64,000 bases of DNA from the NCBI GenBank assembly GCA_965223835.1, contig CBDCXQ010000001.1:3162001-3226000 (forward strand). Direction: 5' to 3'. Within the stretch, counting starts at the first letter, position 1; each line of letters starts with the position of its first letter. This stretch comes from CAVYXZ01 sp965223835 (GTDB lineage: Bacteria > Chloroflexota > Anaerolineae > Aggregatilineales > Phototrophicaceae). The notes under the pieces are model-generated. The model was not told the origin of the DNA, did not search any database, and was given only the letters and a program-made list of their open reading frames with translations. Both the position numbers and the translations under genes were made by a program. Shown one piece after another: positions 17,584 to 26,588 of this stretch.

Positions 17584-18360
17584 CTAACTCTGGTGGGGCG
17601 GCTTTGAGTCGCCCTGCCATAACCGCCGTAACAGACGGTATTTGCGTAACTCATACCACGCCATGGCTACGCTTAACCACAGACCATGCCATCCATCATG
17701 GTATCCTTTCAGCGTCACATAGCGCCACCAGAACTGCCGCCAGGGTTGTAGCACATAATTCTGCGGCTGTGGTTTTGCGCCATCTTCAAACAAAATCTGC
17801 GCGTCATAGGCACTGTAGGCCTGTTGTTTTTGATAAAATTGGGTACGAATGGCGTAGTTGTAATGAACCAATGGCTGTTCCAACATCCCTTCGGGTCCAT
17901 CTAAAATCACAACTTCATGAACTTTCCGTGTCGGGTCATAACGGGCTGAACCGACGCGCAGCAGGCGCATCTGATAATCAGGAAACCACCCCGCGCCCAA
18001 TGTCAGCTTGCCAAAGATATAATTATGCCGGGGGATTTGCCAACCCACGACATGAGATGTCTGCAACACCTGTTTTATTTCATTTGCCAGTTCGGGTGTT
18101 ACCCGCTCATCAGCATCCACGAATAGCACCCATCGGGTCTGCCCTTCCGCCGCTTGCAAAGCCGCATTGCGCTGACTGGCATAATCGGCAAACGAATGCT
18201 GAATCACCGTCGCCCCGGCCTGCTCCGCCAATTTCACCGTATCATCGTCACTAAACGAATCAAACACCAGTACACTATCGGCAAAGCCCAGCGTTTCAAT
18301 GCAAGCAGTGATATGTTCAGCTTCGTTTTTGGTCAGAATAATCGCCAACAACTGGTTCAC
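17584..18360 (-). CDS. Family 2 glycosyltransferase (WaaE/KdtX-like)
   Basis: The 258-residue protein begins LLAIILTKNEAEHITACIE, followed by SVLVFDSFSDDDTV and the metal-binding LFVDADERVTPEL, the hallmarks of GT2 enzymes of the WaaE type. The C-terminal half has the conserved KVHEVVILDGPEG and a basic, aromatic tail. It probably adds a sugar to a surface glycan from a nucleotide-sugar donor in the cytosol. It overlaps the upstream glycosyltransferase by four bases (ATGA), so both are coupled. Confidence 0.88.
   Translation of the reverse strand: MNQLLAIILTKNEAEHITACIETLGFADSVLVFDSFSDDDTVKLAEQAGATVIQHSFADYASQRNAALQAAEGQTRWVLFVDADERVTPELANEIKQVLQTSHVVGWQIPRHNYIFGKLTLGAGWFPDYQMRLLRVGSARYDPTRKVHEVVILDGPEGMLEQPLVHYNYAIRTQFYQKQQAYSAYDAQILFEDGAKPQPQNYVLQPWRQFWWRYVTLKGYHDGWHGLWLSVAMAWYELRKYRLLRRLWQGDSKPPHQS
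17596..17614. terminator. Weak stem-loop at the hpf / glycosyltransferase convergence
   Basis: GGGCG and CGCCC form a short 5-bp stem around a nine-base loop within the 3' end of the minus-strand gene. There is no T-run. It may help end hpf transcription. Confidence 0.25.
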
Positions 18361-19322
18361 GAGTGCTTACTCCGCGCTAAATCTTGCACGGTTCGATAAG
18401 CATCAATGAGGGCCGGTCGTTGGACATCGCTGAGGGTTGCATCGACTTCGAGTTGACGGATTTTACGTCCCATGCCTGCAGCGATAAGACGTCGGGCCAG
18501 CCATACTTTCCAGGCCGGGTGATGCTTCGCATAAAGTTGCAACCGGCTTTGCCATAGGTTGATGATGTTTTGCCGACGCGCCTGCCCGGTACTACGGCCT
18601 TCGAGGTGGGTTACTTTCGCGGCGGGAACACATTGGACTTGCCAGCCTGCCTGGTGGATGCGCCAGGCCCAATCAATTTCTTCACAGTACATAAAAAACT
18701 GCTCATCAAAGCCACCGGTCTGTTCAACCACTTCACGCCGCAACATCATGGTCGCACCCAACGGAAAATCAATGGCGAAGGGTCGCCCCGCTGTATAATG
18801 CGACCGGGCATAGCGCCCATTAAACGCGCTTTCGTACAACCGCCCCGGCATTGGGAAAAACTCTATCCAGAGCTGGCGCAAGCCGGGGAAATGAAAGGCT
18901 GCATGTTGAAAATCACCATTTTCATATTCCAGTGCGGCACCCGCCAACCCTAACCTGGGGGTTGCTAATAATGCGTCGTACAGGGTGCGGGTCGCACCTG
19001 CCTGTGTCAGAGTGTCAGGATTCAGCAGATAAACAGCCTGCGGCAATGAAGCGGTCACTTGTCCACCAAAGCCGATCTCATGAAGTGCCAGATTGTTGGC
19101 ACGACCAAATCCCAGATTTTTTTGGCTGGCAATGACATGGACCTGGGGAAATCTGGCATGAATCGCATCAACGGTCCCGTCGGTTGAGGCATTATCCACA
19201 ACATACACGCGTGTTGCCTGCGGGCCATGCACATTGAGGTCATCAAACAGACTTGCCAGCGCATTCAAGGCGAGGTCACGGACATTCCAGGTGACAATGA
19301 CGACAGCTAGATCAGTCATCAA
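18357..19322 (-). CDS. Family 2 glycosyltransferase (rhamnosyltransferase-like)
   Basis: The 321-residue enzyme has a GT-A fold with VVIVTWNVRDL, VYVVDNASTDGTVDAI, NLGFGRANNLAL, YLLNPDT (the DxD position) and FFMYCEEIDWAWRIHQAGW. This set is typical of WbbL-like rhamnosyl- or glycosyltransferases that build surface polysaccharide. It overlaps both neighbours by four bases, between the PhnD-like lipoprotein and the second GT2. Confidence 0.9.
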   Translation of the reverse strand: MMTDLAVVIVTWNVRDLALNALASLFDDLNVHGPQATRVYVVDNASTDGTVDAIHARFPQVHVIASQKNLGFGRANNLALHEIGFGGQVTASLPQAVYLLNPDTLTQAGATRTLYDALLATPRLGLAGAALEYENGDFQHAAFHFPGLRQLWIEFFPMPGRLYESAFNGRYARSHYTAGRPFAIDFPLGATMMLRREVVEQTGGFDEQFFMYCEEIDWAWRIHQAGWQVQCVPAAKVTHLEGRSTGQARRQNIINLWQSRLQLYAKHHPAWKVWLARRLIAAGMGRKIRQLEVDATLSDVQRPALIDAYRTVQDLARSKHS

Positions 19323-20296
19323 TTCCCGAGTTGGGCGAAATCATAACCCGTAGTTTCCAGAAACTCCCGGAAATTTTCGAACGACTCATCATCTGCTCGT
19401 GTCAAACCATCCTGACCCAGGAAAGGTCGCATAGCATCGCTGCCATCCGGATCTCGATCCAGCGCCAGCAGTGCCGCATCCAACCGAATGCGTTCGCCCA
19501 ATGGCAGGCTGAGCGGATACACCAGAACGGCATAGGGAAATGGTGGAGTCGTTTCAATCAGGTTTAGTTCATCGCGAATGGTACCGCTCAGATCTTCGAA
19601 CTCAGTTTCAGCGATTCCAGCAGCATCGCACTCACCGTCAATCACGGCGTTTATCATTTCACGTTGCGTCCCAAAATCTTGAATGGCATCCAGGTCACGG
19701 GCCGCATCAATCCCATTGGCCCGCATGATGAGCGTCGGGACCAGCCAGCTATAATAGTCATCCAGGCCCAGACGACAGAAGGTACGTCCGGCCAATGAAC
19801 GAAGCTGACTCACACCCACGCTGCGTCCAGATACAATTTGTGCCGCATCGCCAGTCTGGGCCTGACGACCGCCTCGTTCCACCTGCATCACTGCCTCACC
19901 ACAATTTTGCGCCAACGCCGAATGGTAGGTAATCCCATCCAACCAGGCCACTGTGACATTGGTTGGGCTAGAATCACATAACGCAGCTAAGGCCTCCGCA
20001 AACCGGTCCACGACGATGATCTCAACCACCAGATCAGAGTCTAAAGCGAGGGCCTCCTGAAAATTCTCAATCTGTGTGGGCGTAATCCGACCTCCAAACG
20101 GATGAATAACCATCCGAATCGGATTATCAGCGATCCCCGGCGGCACCGCTGTCGCCACTGATGGCAACGCCGTTGATAAGGGGGTTGCCGTTGCCGTTGA
20201 TGCAATCAAGGGGCCTTGAACCTGCTCCTCGCGGCAAGCGGTGAGTGCAAGTAGGATAAGCAATAAAAATCGGGAAACCCGCTGACCTGTTATCAT
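19319..20296 (-). CDS. PhnD-like substrate-binding lipoprotein
   Basis: The mature protein of about 300 residues resembles the PhnD/phosphate-phosphonate periplasmic-binding family: IRMVIHPFGGRITPTQIENF, a helix with FAEALAALCDSSPTNVTVAWLDG, the conserved GRTFCRLGLDDYYSWLVP and a late VIDGECDAAGIAE. The signal ends in LLALTAC. I chose ATG 20296 because GGAG lies 5 bases upstream; the frame could extend to 20338 but would add 14 residues before the signal. No permease or ATPase gene is adjacent, so a sensing or orphan binding role is possible. Confidence 0.78.
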   Translation of the reverse strand: MITGQRVSRFLLLILLALTACREEQVQGPLIASTATATPLSTALPSVATAVPPGIADNPIRMVIHPFGGRITPTQIENFQEALALDSDLVVEIIVVDRFAEALAALCDSSPTNVTVAWLDGITYHSALAQNCGEAVMQVERGGRQAQTGDAAQIVSGRSVGVSQLRSLAGRTFCRLGLDDYYSWLVPTLIMRANGIDAARDLDAIQDFGTQREMINAVIDGECDAAGIAETEFEDLSGTIRDELNLIETTPPFPYAVLVYPLSLPLGERIRLDAALLALDRDPDGSDAMRPFLGQDGLTRADDESFENFREFLETTGYDFAQLGN

Positions 20297-20364
20297 GCAC
20301 GCTCCAGTGTGCAATTGGGACCTGATTTTATGGTACAACCGTTTATTATTCGGGGCAAATTAAT

Positions 20365-21195
20365 TTAGAGCGTAATATCGACTTCAGCCGCCACCTGCCG
20401 TACATATTGGGCCGCCAGTCGATAATCTACCGGGTCGGACAAGTGCTCCAGCATCAATGGCACATCCAGTTGGTTAGCCTCGCGCAAAAACGTGCGATAA
20501 TCCAGCCCACCCAGCCCAGGACGGACTTCATCCAGATGCACCGTCAACGTATTCGCCAACAGAATGTCTTTCGCGTGACAGCTTTTGATATAGGAACCCA
20601 ACAATGCAAAACATTCTTTGATGAGTGCGGTCGTGTTGTAATAAAGCTGCGGGCTGCAGATCAGATTCACCGGGTCCAGATGCGCAGCGAAGCGCACGCG
20701 ATCAATCGCTTTGATAAGCTGAAAATAACTATCGGCTGAATCCGGAAAGGCCCAGGGCATGGTTTCCAGCGTGAAATAGGTTCGCCGGGGTTTAACCGCA
20801 TCAATAATCTGGCGGGTCGTTTCAACAATCAGATCAAATGTAGCAGTTGTAAAGTTATCCGGGTGCGGACCATCCCATTGTGTCGAACGTGAACCCGCAA
20901 TGTTAACGCAGCATAACGCGCCAATTTCATCCGCCAGCGCCAGTTGGGTCTGGCATTTCTCGATAGCCACCTTGCGAACAGCATCATCCGGGCTAATCGG
21001 ATTACTCCACGCGCCGACCTCAGCAATCACAATATTGGCCTGGGCGGCTGCATCAGCATAGGCACGGATGGTCGCCTCATCGGCAGTTGCATCAACCGGA
21101 CAATAAGCCGCCGTATAGCCCGCCACTTGCAACCCTGCAATCCACTGCACCGGATCACTTAAATCTCCAAAAACGGGTCCTCCCAGACGCATCAT
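20365..21195 (-). CDS. Sugar phosphate isomerase/epimerase-like TIM barrel
   Basis: The 276-residue protein fits the xylose-isomerase-like AP-endonuclease 2 family. Likely metal ligands are visible in order: glutamate in FTLETMPW, aspartate in AAHLDPVN, histidine in KSCHAKD and glutamate in PLMLEHL. Family members isomerise or epimerise sugars and inositols; the substrate here cannot be read. It overlaps the upstream Ig-domain gene by four bases, so it is translationally coupled to it. Confidence 0.82.
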   Translation of the reverse strand: MMRLGGPVFGDLSDPVQWIAGLQVAGYTAAYCPVDATADEATIRAYADAAAQANIVIAEVGAWSNPISPDDAVRKVAIEKCQTQLALADEIGALCCVNIAGSRSTQWDGPHPDNFTTATFDLIVETTRQIIDAVKPRRTYFTLETMPWAFPDSADSYFQLIKAIDRVRFAAHLDPVNLICSPQLYYNTTALIKECFALLGSYIKSCHAKDILLANTLTVHLDEVRPGLGGLDYRTFLREANQLDVPLMLEHLSDPVDYRLAAQYVRQVAAEVDITL

Positions 21196-22586
21196 GACCC
21201 GCTTTCCGTATCCACCAGCAAAATTTCGCGACTACCTACGTTGGTATTGCGAATACTCACTTCGACAAATTCATGAATTAAACCTGCCCAGCAGTTCTGG
21301 GGATTCAAGGCCTCAATTTCGGTCATGCGAATGCCCCCCCAGACAACGACCTGCTCACCAGCGGGCAAATAATGATAGGTGTTGCCGCTATAGGGATCGA
21401 ATTCATCATAGAGGTCGGCATCGGTGCCCAGCGCCCAACGCCAGGGATAATCGGTTTCCGCCGTTGAACAATCGATGCCCACACGCCACGCCCCCGCCTC
21501 GTCAAAAGCGTTAAACGTTGCCGCCCGCTGTGCTTGTTGATACACCGTCCCCGGTGGTGGGCCACTGGTCCGAATTGGTGTTTTGCCGTAATTCTCGACC
21601 GTAAGCCGAAAGACCAGCATGTCGCCTAACGGCACTTGCAACGCGGTCAGCCGATTATCCTGAATATTATCCGGTGGCGTTATCAACTCACCAGCCAACA
21701 TGTCATCAGTGAAAAATTGATCTTCATAGGGCCGCACCGCAAATACCACATCAACCCCAACCGCCTGTGGGACAATCTCGGCCAGGGGCTTACCGCCATT
21801 TTCGATGACCAATTCACCGGTCTGTTGAATGACCTGGCCTTCATCATCCTGAGCACGGGCAACCACCTGATAGCGACCATCTTCCGGCGGATCAGCACCC
21901 AGATCTACCCCGCCCTCATAATCGTACAAATGTCGGCCCGGCTCACCCGGTTTACGCCCTTCCTGTCGCTCCGCGACGAAAATCTTCTCGCCGTCTTCTG
22001 CGAGTAAATAAACCTGCAAATCGGCGCCTTTTTCCAGGAAAACGCTGATCTCAGTGCGGTCATTGACACCATCCTGATTGGGGGTAAATACATCAGGGAA
22101 AACCGAAAATGAGGTAATCTCAGGGAGCGGTGAATCACCATTGGTTATGGTGAGCGTGCCGCTACGTTCGTCAGTTTCGGCTCCATTAACCGTCGCTGCT
22201 GATAAGCGCCAGGTATACGCGCCATCCGGCAGCAAACGCCGCAACACATCCCCGGCAATGGATTCTTCCGGCAAGGTATAGCCATCAACCACGCCGCTAA
22301 AATGGACCTGATAATCGCCGGAGGTACGCGCTTCATCATGCCGAAAGGTATAAACGGTGTCACCAGATTCAAACGTCAGTGATATTTGCGCATTGCGCGA
22401 CAGGCTGTACTGGAACAAAGTCACATCATCGACGCCATCGGCATTGGGTGAGATCGTCGTTGGTAAAAATTCGGCGGCGGTAATAAGCGGCAGATTGGGC
22501 TGTAGTAACACTTGCCCGACCAACCAGACCGCGATCATGCCCACACCAGCGGCAACCAATACCAGCCCGATTGGTAGACGCATCAA
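21192..22586 (-). CDS. Membrane-anchored protein with FlgD-like Ig domains
   Basis: The 464-residue protein has one N-terminal membrane helix (about residues 6-27) and an extracytoplasmic part. Two domains start with the same motif, TTISPNADGVDDVTLFQYSL (about 44) and DVFTPNQDGVNDRTEISVFL (about 163), a calcium-loop-like signature of FlgD Ig-like and C-terminal sorting-type domains. A third beta-rich domain follows (about 280-460). It is probably a surface structural protein. It is the first gene of the five-gene minus-strand operon and divergent from lon. Confidence 0.72.
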   Translation of the reverse strand: MMRLPIGLVLVAAGVGMIAVWLVGQVLLQPNLPLITAAEFLPTTISPNADGVDDVTLFQYSLSRNAQISLTFESGDTVYTFRHDEARTSGDYQVHFSGVVDGYTLPEESIAGDVLRRLLPDGAYTWRLSAATVNGAETDERSGTLTITNGDSPLPEITSFSVFPDVFTPNQDGVNDRTEISVFLEKGADLQVYLLAEDGEKIFVAERQEGRKPGEPGRHLYDYEGGVDLGADPPEDGRYQVVARAQDDEGQVIQQTGELVIENGGKPLAEIVPQAVGVDVVFAVRPYEDQFFTDDMLAGELITPPDNIQDNRLTALQVPLGDMLVFRLTVENYGKTPIRTSGPPPGTVYQQAQRAATFNAFDEAGAWRVGIDCSTAETDYPWRWALGTDADLYDEFDPYSGNTYHYLPAGEQVVVWGGIRMTEIEALNPQNCWAGLIHEFVEVSIRNTNVGSREILLVDTESGS

Positions 22587-22620
22587 CGATTCCTCACTGC
22601 ATTACAGAGCGGCCTAGTCT

Positions 22621-22650
22621 AGCGTTACGCTCAGCATCTGTCTAGATGCT
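22621..22650. promoter_or_regulatory. Two inverted repeats between lon and the divergent operon
   Basis: AGCGT-T-ACGCT (22621-22631) and AGCATCT-GTCT-AGATGCT (22633-22650) sit side by side in the 130-base divergent spacer. They are candidate operators; no known consensus such as CIRCE is matched. Confidence 0.35.
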
Positions 22651-22716
22651 TTACCCCGGCGTGACTCTGCGGTAGACTTCCCGAACGATTTGGATGCAGC
22701 CAGTGGAGTTCACAAT

Positions 22717-25164
22717 TTGGCGGTGCGAAACAGCAGCAACGACTTCTATGACATCCCGGATACTCAGCCTGATGAACAGGGCTTGATTACTTGCCCGGTG
22801 CTCCCGCTGGTCGGCATGGTCATCTACCCAAATGTGGTGACTCCGCTTTTCCTGGAAAACTCACTGGCAATTTTGGCTGCCGGGGCGGCACTGGACCAAC
22901 GGAGTACCGTGATTGGCGTCGCATTACGCGATTTTGATGCAGCGGGCGATGATCCAGAAAACCTGTTTACTTACGGCACTGAGATTGCGCTGGGGCGTAT
23001 TCTGCGGATGCCGGATGACAGCAATAGTATGTTGGCGCAGGGGCGGCAACGCGTCGAGATTGTCAAATATCTTCAGACATCACCCTACTTGATTGCTCAG
23101 GCTCGTCCCATTGTTGAAGACACAGACAGCACAGTGGAACAGCAGGACCTGATGAAAGCCATCGTCAATATGTTTAAGCGCGCTGTTGACCTGAATGCCA
23201 GCATCCCAGAGGATGTACTCATCTACGCGCTGAATACCGACGAACCCGGTTGGCTGGCAGACCTGGTCGCCTCATCGCTTTCGCTTACGACTGAAGAGCG
23301 ACAACAGGTGCTCGAAACCCTCGACACCGGTAAACGGCTTGAACTCGTTTCGACACTACTGGGAAAAGAACTCAACGTACTACAAATCGAGGACAAGATC
23401 AGCAGCCAGGTTGAGCAGGAGATGGAACACAGCCAGCGCGAAATGTATTTGCGTGAGCAGATGCGTGCCATCCAGACTGAATTGGGTGAAGGCGACATTT
23501 TTCAGCAAGAGATCAATGAAGTTCGCCAGCAGATTTTGGATGCGCAACTGCCAACCGAAGCCAATGATCGGGCACTCAAGGAATTGGCTCGTTTATCCAT
23601 CATGCCGCCGATTGCCCCGGAAGTGAGCGTCATCCGCACCTATCTCGACTGGATTACAGGCATCCCCTGGACCCACAACAGTGAAGATAATCTTGACGTT
23701 AAACACGCACAAAAAGTGCTGGATGCTGAACATTATGGTCTGAGCAAAATCAAAGACCGCATTCTCGAATATATTGCTGTGCGCCAACTGGCTGGCAGCA
23801 AAATGGAAAGCCCGGTGCTCTGTTTTGTGGGTCCGCCGGGTGTAGGCAAAACATCACTGGGCAAGAGCATCGCCAAAGCGCTGGGGCGTGAATTCGTGCG
23901 CGTCAGTCTGGGTGGGGTCCGGGACGAGGCCGAAATTCGCGGGCATCGGCGCACTTACATTGGCGCACTACCAGGCCGCATTGTCCAAACAATGAAACGG
24001 GCGGGAACCGTGAACCCGATCTTTATGCTGGATGAGATTGACAAGCTTGGGGCTGATTTTCGTGGCGATCCCGCTGATTCACTGCTAGAAGTGCTGGACC
24101 CCGAACAAAACAACAACTATTCGGATCACTATCTGGAAATCCCCTATGATTTATCCCAGGTGTTGTTCATCACCACCTGCAATGACCTGGATCCATTGCC
24201 CGCCGCGTTATTAGACCGGCTGGAAGTCATTGAATTCCCCGGTTACATCGAAGAAGAAAAAATTGCCATTGCAACAAAATTCCTGATCCCCAAACAATTA
24301 GCGAGTCATGGATTGGACGAAAATGGTATCCGCTTTCAAACCACAGCCTTGCAATCAATCATCCGTGACTATACGTATGAAGCCGGGGTGCGCAACCTCA
24401 ACCGAGAAATCGCCAATGTCTGCCGCAAAATCGCCCGGTTGGTGGCTGAGAAAAAACGGCATCCTCACATCATTACCAAAAATAATGTCGAAAAATACCT
24501 GGGGCCGCCCTATTATATTGGCACCCGCACCCTCGATGAACCCACCATTGGCGTTGTGACCGGGTTAGTGTGGACTTATGGCGGCGGCGACATTTCCATC
24601 GTTGAGGTCTCGCTGTTGCCGGGCAAAGGAAACCTGACGATGACCGGCAATCTGGGCGAAGTCATGCAGGAATCAGCGCAGGCTGCCTTGAGTTACGTTC
24701 GTTCCATCGCGGCTGAGTTGGATATTCCCAACGATGACTTTGATAATTATGATATTCACGTCCATGTACCCGAAGGCGCGGTGCCCAAAGAAGGGCCATC
24801 CGCTGGCATAACCCTGGCGGTCGCGCTTATCTCGGCTTTGACCGAACGCAAAGTACGGCATGATTTTAGTATGACGGGTGAGATCACGCTGCGTGGTAAA
24901 ATTCTACCGATCGGCGGGGTCCGCGAAAAAGTAATGGCCGCCCGCCGGTCACAATTGAAAAATGTCATCCTACCGGCGCATAATGAAAAAGATCTGGTCG
25001 ATATTCCGAAAGGCGCACAGAAAGGTCTCAGCATCCACTTTGTGGAGACCATGCGCGAGGTCATTGATCTGGTGCTGCTGGAACCGCCACCCGAAGGCCG
25101 CCAGCGCGACATCAATAACGAAGCTGAGGAGGATGACGAAAGCGATCAGCAGGCAGAGTTATGA
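22717..25164 (+). CDS. lon: ATP-dependent protease Lon
   Basis: The protein of about 815 residues has the LON N-terminal domain (LPLVGMVIYPNVVTPLF), a helical linker, an AAA+ core with GPPGVGKTSLGKSIAKALG and IFMLDEIDKLG, and the peptidase domain. The peptidase contains the catalytic serine in PKEGPSAGITLAVALISAL and the lysine in GGVREKVMAARR. It degrades damaged and regulatory proteins in the cytosol. The frame is open to TTG 22690; the TTG at 22717 is 8 bases after GTGGAG and GTG 22723 is also possible. The last four bases overlap the next gene. Confidence 0.95.
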   Translation: MAVRNSSNDFYDIPDTQPDEQGLITCPVLPLVGMVIYPNVVTPLFLENSLAILAAGAALDQRSTVIGVALRDFDAAGDDPENLFTYGTEIALGRILRMPDDSNSMLAQGRQRVEIVKYLQTSPYLIAQARPIVEDTDSTVEQQDLMKAIVNMFKRAVDLNASIPEDVLIYALNTDEPGWLADLVASSLSLTTEERQQVLETLDTGKRLELVSTLLGKELNVLQIEDKISSQVEQEMEHSQREMYLREQMRAIQTELGEGDIFQQEINEVRQQILDAQLPTEANDRALKELARLSIMPPIAPEVSVIRTYLDWITGIPWTHNSEDNLDVKHAQKVLDAEHYGLSKIKDRILEYIAVRQLAGSKMESPVLCFVGPPGVGKTSLGKSIAKALGREFVRVSLGGVRDEAEIRGHRRTYIGALPGRIVQTMKRAGTVNPIFMLDEIDKLGADFRGDPADSLLEVLDPEQNNNYSDHYLEIPYDLSQVLFITTCNDLDPLPAALLDRLEVIEFPGYIEEEKIAIATKFLIPKQLASHGLDENGIRFQTTALQSIIRDYTYEAGVRNLNREIANVCRKIARLVAEKKRHPHIITKNNVEKYLGPPYYIGTRTLDEPTIGVVTGLVWTYGGGDISIVEVSLLPGKGNLTMTGNLGEVMQESAQAALSYVRSIAAELDIPNDDFDNYDIHVHVPEGAVPKEGPSAGITLAVALISALTERKVRHDFSMTGEITLRGKILPIGGVREKVMAARRSQLKNVILPAHNEKDLVDIPKGAQKGLSIHFVETMREVIDLVLLEPPPEGRQRDINNEAEEDDESDQQAEL

Positions 25165-26588
25165 AAGACATCGAATCTGATCTAAAGACCTTGATTGAGA
25201 ATGGCCGCAATACACGCGTGGATTGGTTCAGCGAACAGACGCCCATTAACGCGATTGCATCCAGCATGATGGCGATGGCAAATAGCCTGGGCGGCACCAT
25301 ATTGCTCGGGGTGGCGGGACCAACTGGCAGCCCGTTGGGGCTAAGGGATGCGGAAAGCACGATTGACCGCGTATTGCAATCGGCATTGACCCTGGACCCA
25401 CCGCTTATCGTTCCGGTGCCGAATGTGAATAAAATTAACGGTCAGTCCATCGTGAGCATCGTGATTCCGGCAGGTATGCCCCACGTTTATTCGCTGGATG
25501 GTCGCTACCTCGCCCGCAAAGGCGATGAAAATCGCCCACTCAAACCCCACCAACTGCGCCATTTAATCTTCGAACGCGGTGAGGCACACTTTGAAACAGA
25601 GACCGCAACCGGCGCCACATTAGATGATATAGATTGGGACAAAGCCGAGGTCTATGTTAGCGCCCTAAGTGGTTTAGGTGAAAATGACATCCATAAAACC
25701 CTGATAAAGCGGGGCTGCCTGGTCGCCAAAGATGGCGACTATTACCCAACGAATGCTGGAATTTTGTTATTTGGTCGCGACCCACAACATTTTGTTCGGG
25801 GTGCAGAGATTACTGCTGCCCGCTTTGCCGGGCAAACCATGGGGGACACTTTTAGTCGTCAGGATCTACTGGGCACTCTGCCTGATCAGATTCGCCGGGC
25901 CGAGACTTTTCTGGTCGATCATTTGCGTAAAGGGGTGCAGCTCGGCTCGGCAATGACCCGCCAGGAGAACTTTGAATACCCATTGGAAGCCGCCCGTGAA
26001 CTGGTCGTCAATGCGGTTGCGCACCGTGATTACAGCATTCGTGGTGACGGCATTCGACTGTTTATGTTTCAAGATCGTATGGAGATCACCAATCCGGGCC
26101 GCCTGGCGGGTCCGGTCACGGTCGCCAATATCCGCAATGAGCGCTTTTCGCGTAATCCGGTCATTGTGCAGGTGCTATCGGATATGGGGTTCATTGAACG
26201 CCTGGGTTACGGGGTAGACCGCGTTATTGACCTGATGCAGCGGCAAAATCTCAACAAACCGGAATTTCTTGAGACCGGTGGCGGTTTTCAGGTCATTTTG
26301 CGCAATTCAGAAACAACAGACCAGCCGAAACTCGATCCCGACGAATCCGATGTTGTTCATATCAGTGGTGAATACGAAGGTCAGGAAATCAACCCCCGGC
26401 AGGAAGCCGCACTCATTTTCTTGAACACCCCTGGCAATACACGGATCACCAATAGCGACCTGCAACAGCTTTGCCCAGATGTACATGCTGAAACGATCCG
26501 GCGTGACCTGGTGGACCTGGTGACTAAAGACATATTGCAAAAGATGGGACAAAAACGTGGCTCTTACTACATCCTCAAACGCGACTGA
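25161..26588 (+). CDS. AlbA_2 / HATPase_c_4 regulator (COG2865)
   Basis: The 475-residue protein has an AlbA_2 DNA-binding-like domain at the N-terminus (about residues 15-130, with AMANSLGGTILLGVAGPTG), an HATPase_c_4 domain (about 265-370: AARELVVNAVAHRDYSIRGD, MEITNPGRLAGPVTV, ERLGYGVDRV) and a C-terminal winged-helix part (about 405-475). This is the architecture of COG2865 predicted transcriptional regulators. The N-box asparagine (VVNAVAHRDY) is intact, so ATP binding is likely. The ATGA overlap with lon indicates coupled translation and a possible link to proteolytic stress control. Confidence 0.85.
   Translation: MKDIESDLKTLIENGRNTRVDWFSEQTPINAIASSMMAMANSLGGTILLGVAGPTGSPLGLRDAESTIDRVLQSALTLDPPLIVPVPNVNKINGQSIVSIVIPAGMPHVYSLDGRYLARKGDENRPLKPHQLRHLIFERGEAHFETETATGATLDDIDWDKAEVYVSALSGLGENDIHKTLIKRGCLVAKDGDYYPTNAGILLFGRDPQHFVRGAEITAARFAGQTMGDTFSRQDLLGTLPDQIRRAETFLVDHLRKGVQLGSAMTRQENFEYPLEAARELVVNAVAHRDYSIRGDGIRLFMFQDRMEITNPGRLAGPVTVANIRNERFSRNPVIVQVLSDMGFIERLGYGVDRVIDLMQRQNLNKPEFLETGGGFQVILRNSETTDQPKLDPDESDVVHISGEYEGQEINPRQEAALIFLNTPGNTRITNSDLQQLCPDVHAETIRRDLVDLVTKDILQKMGQKRGSYYILKRD

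Noticed and set aside
17604..18254. 216-codon plus-strand frame
   Set aside because: It is the antisense of a clear GT2 gene with TKNE and DADER motifs on the minus strand.
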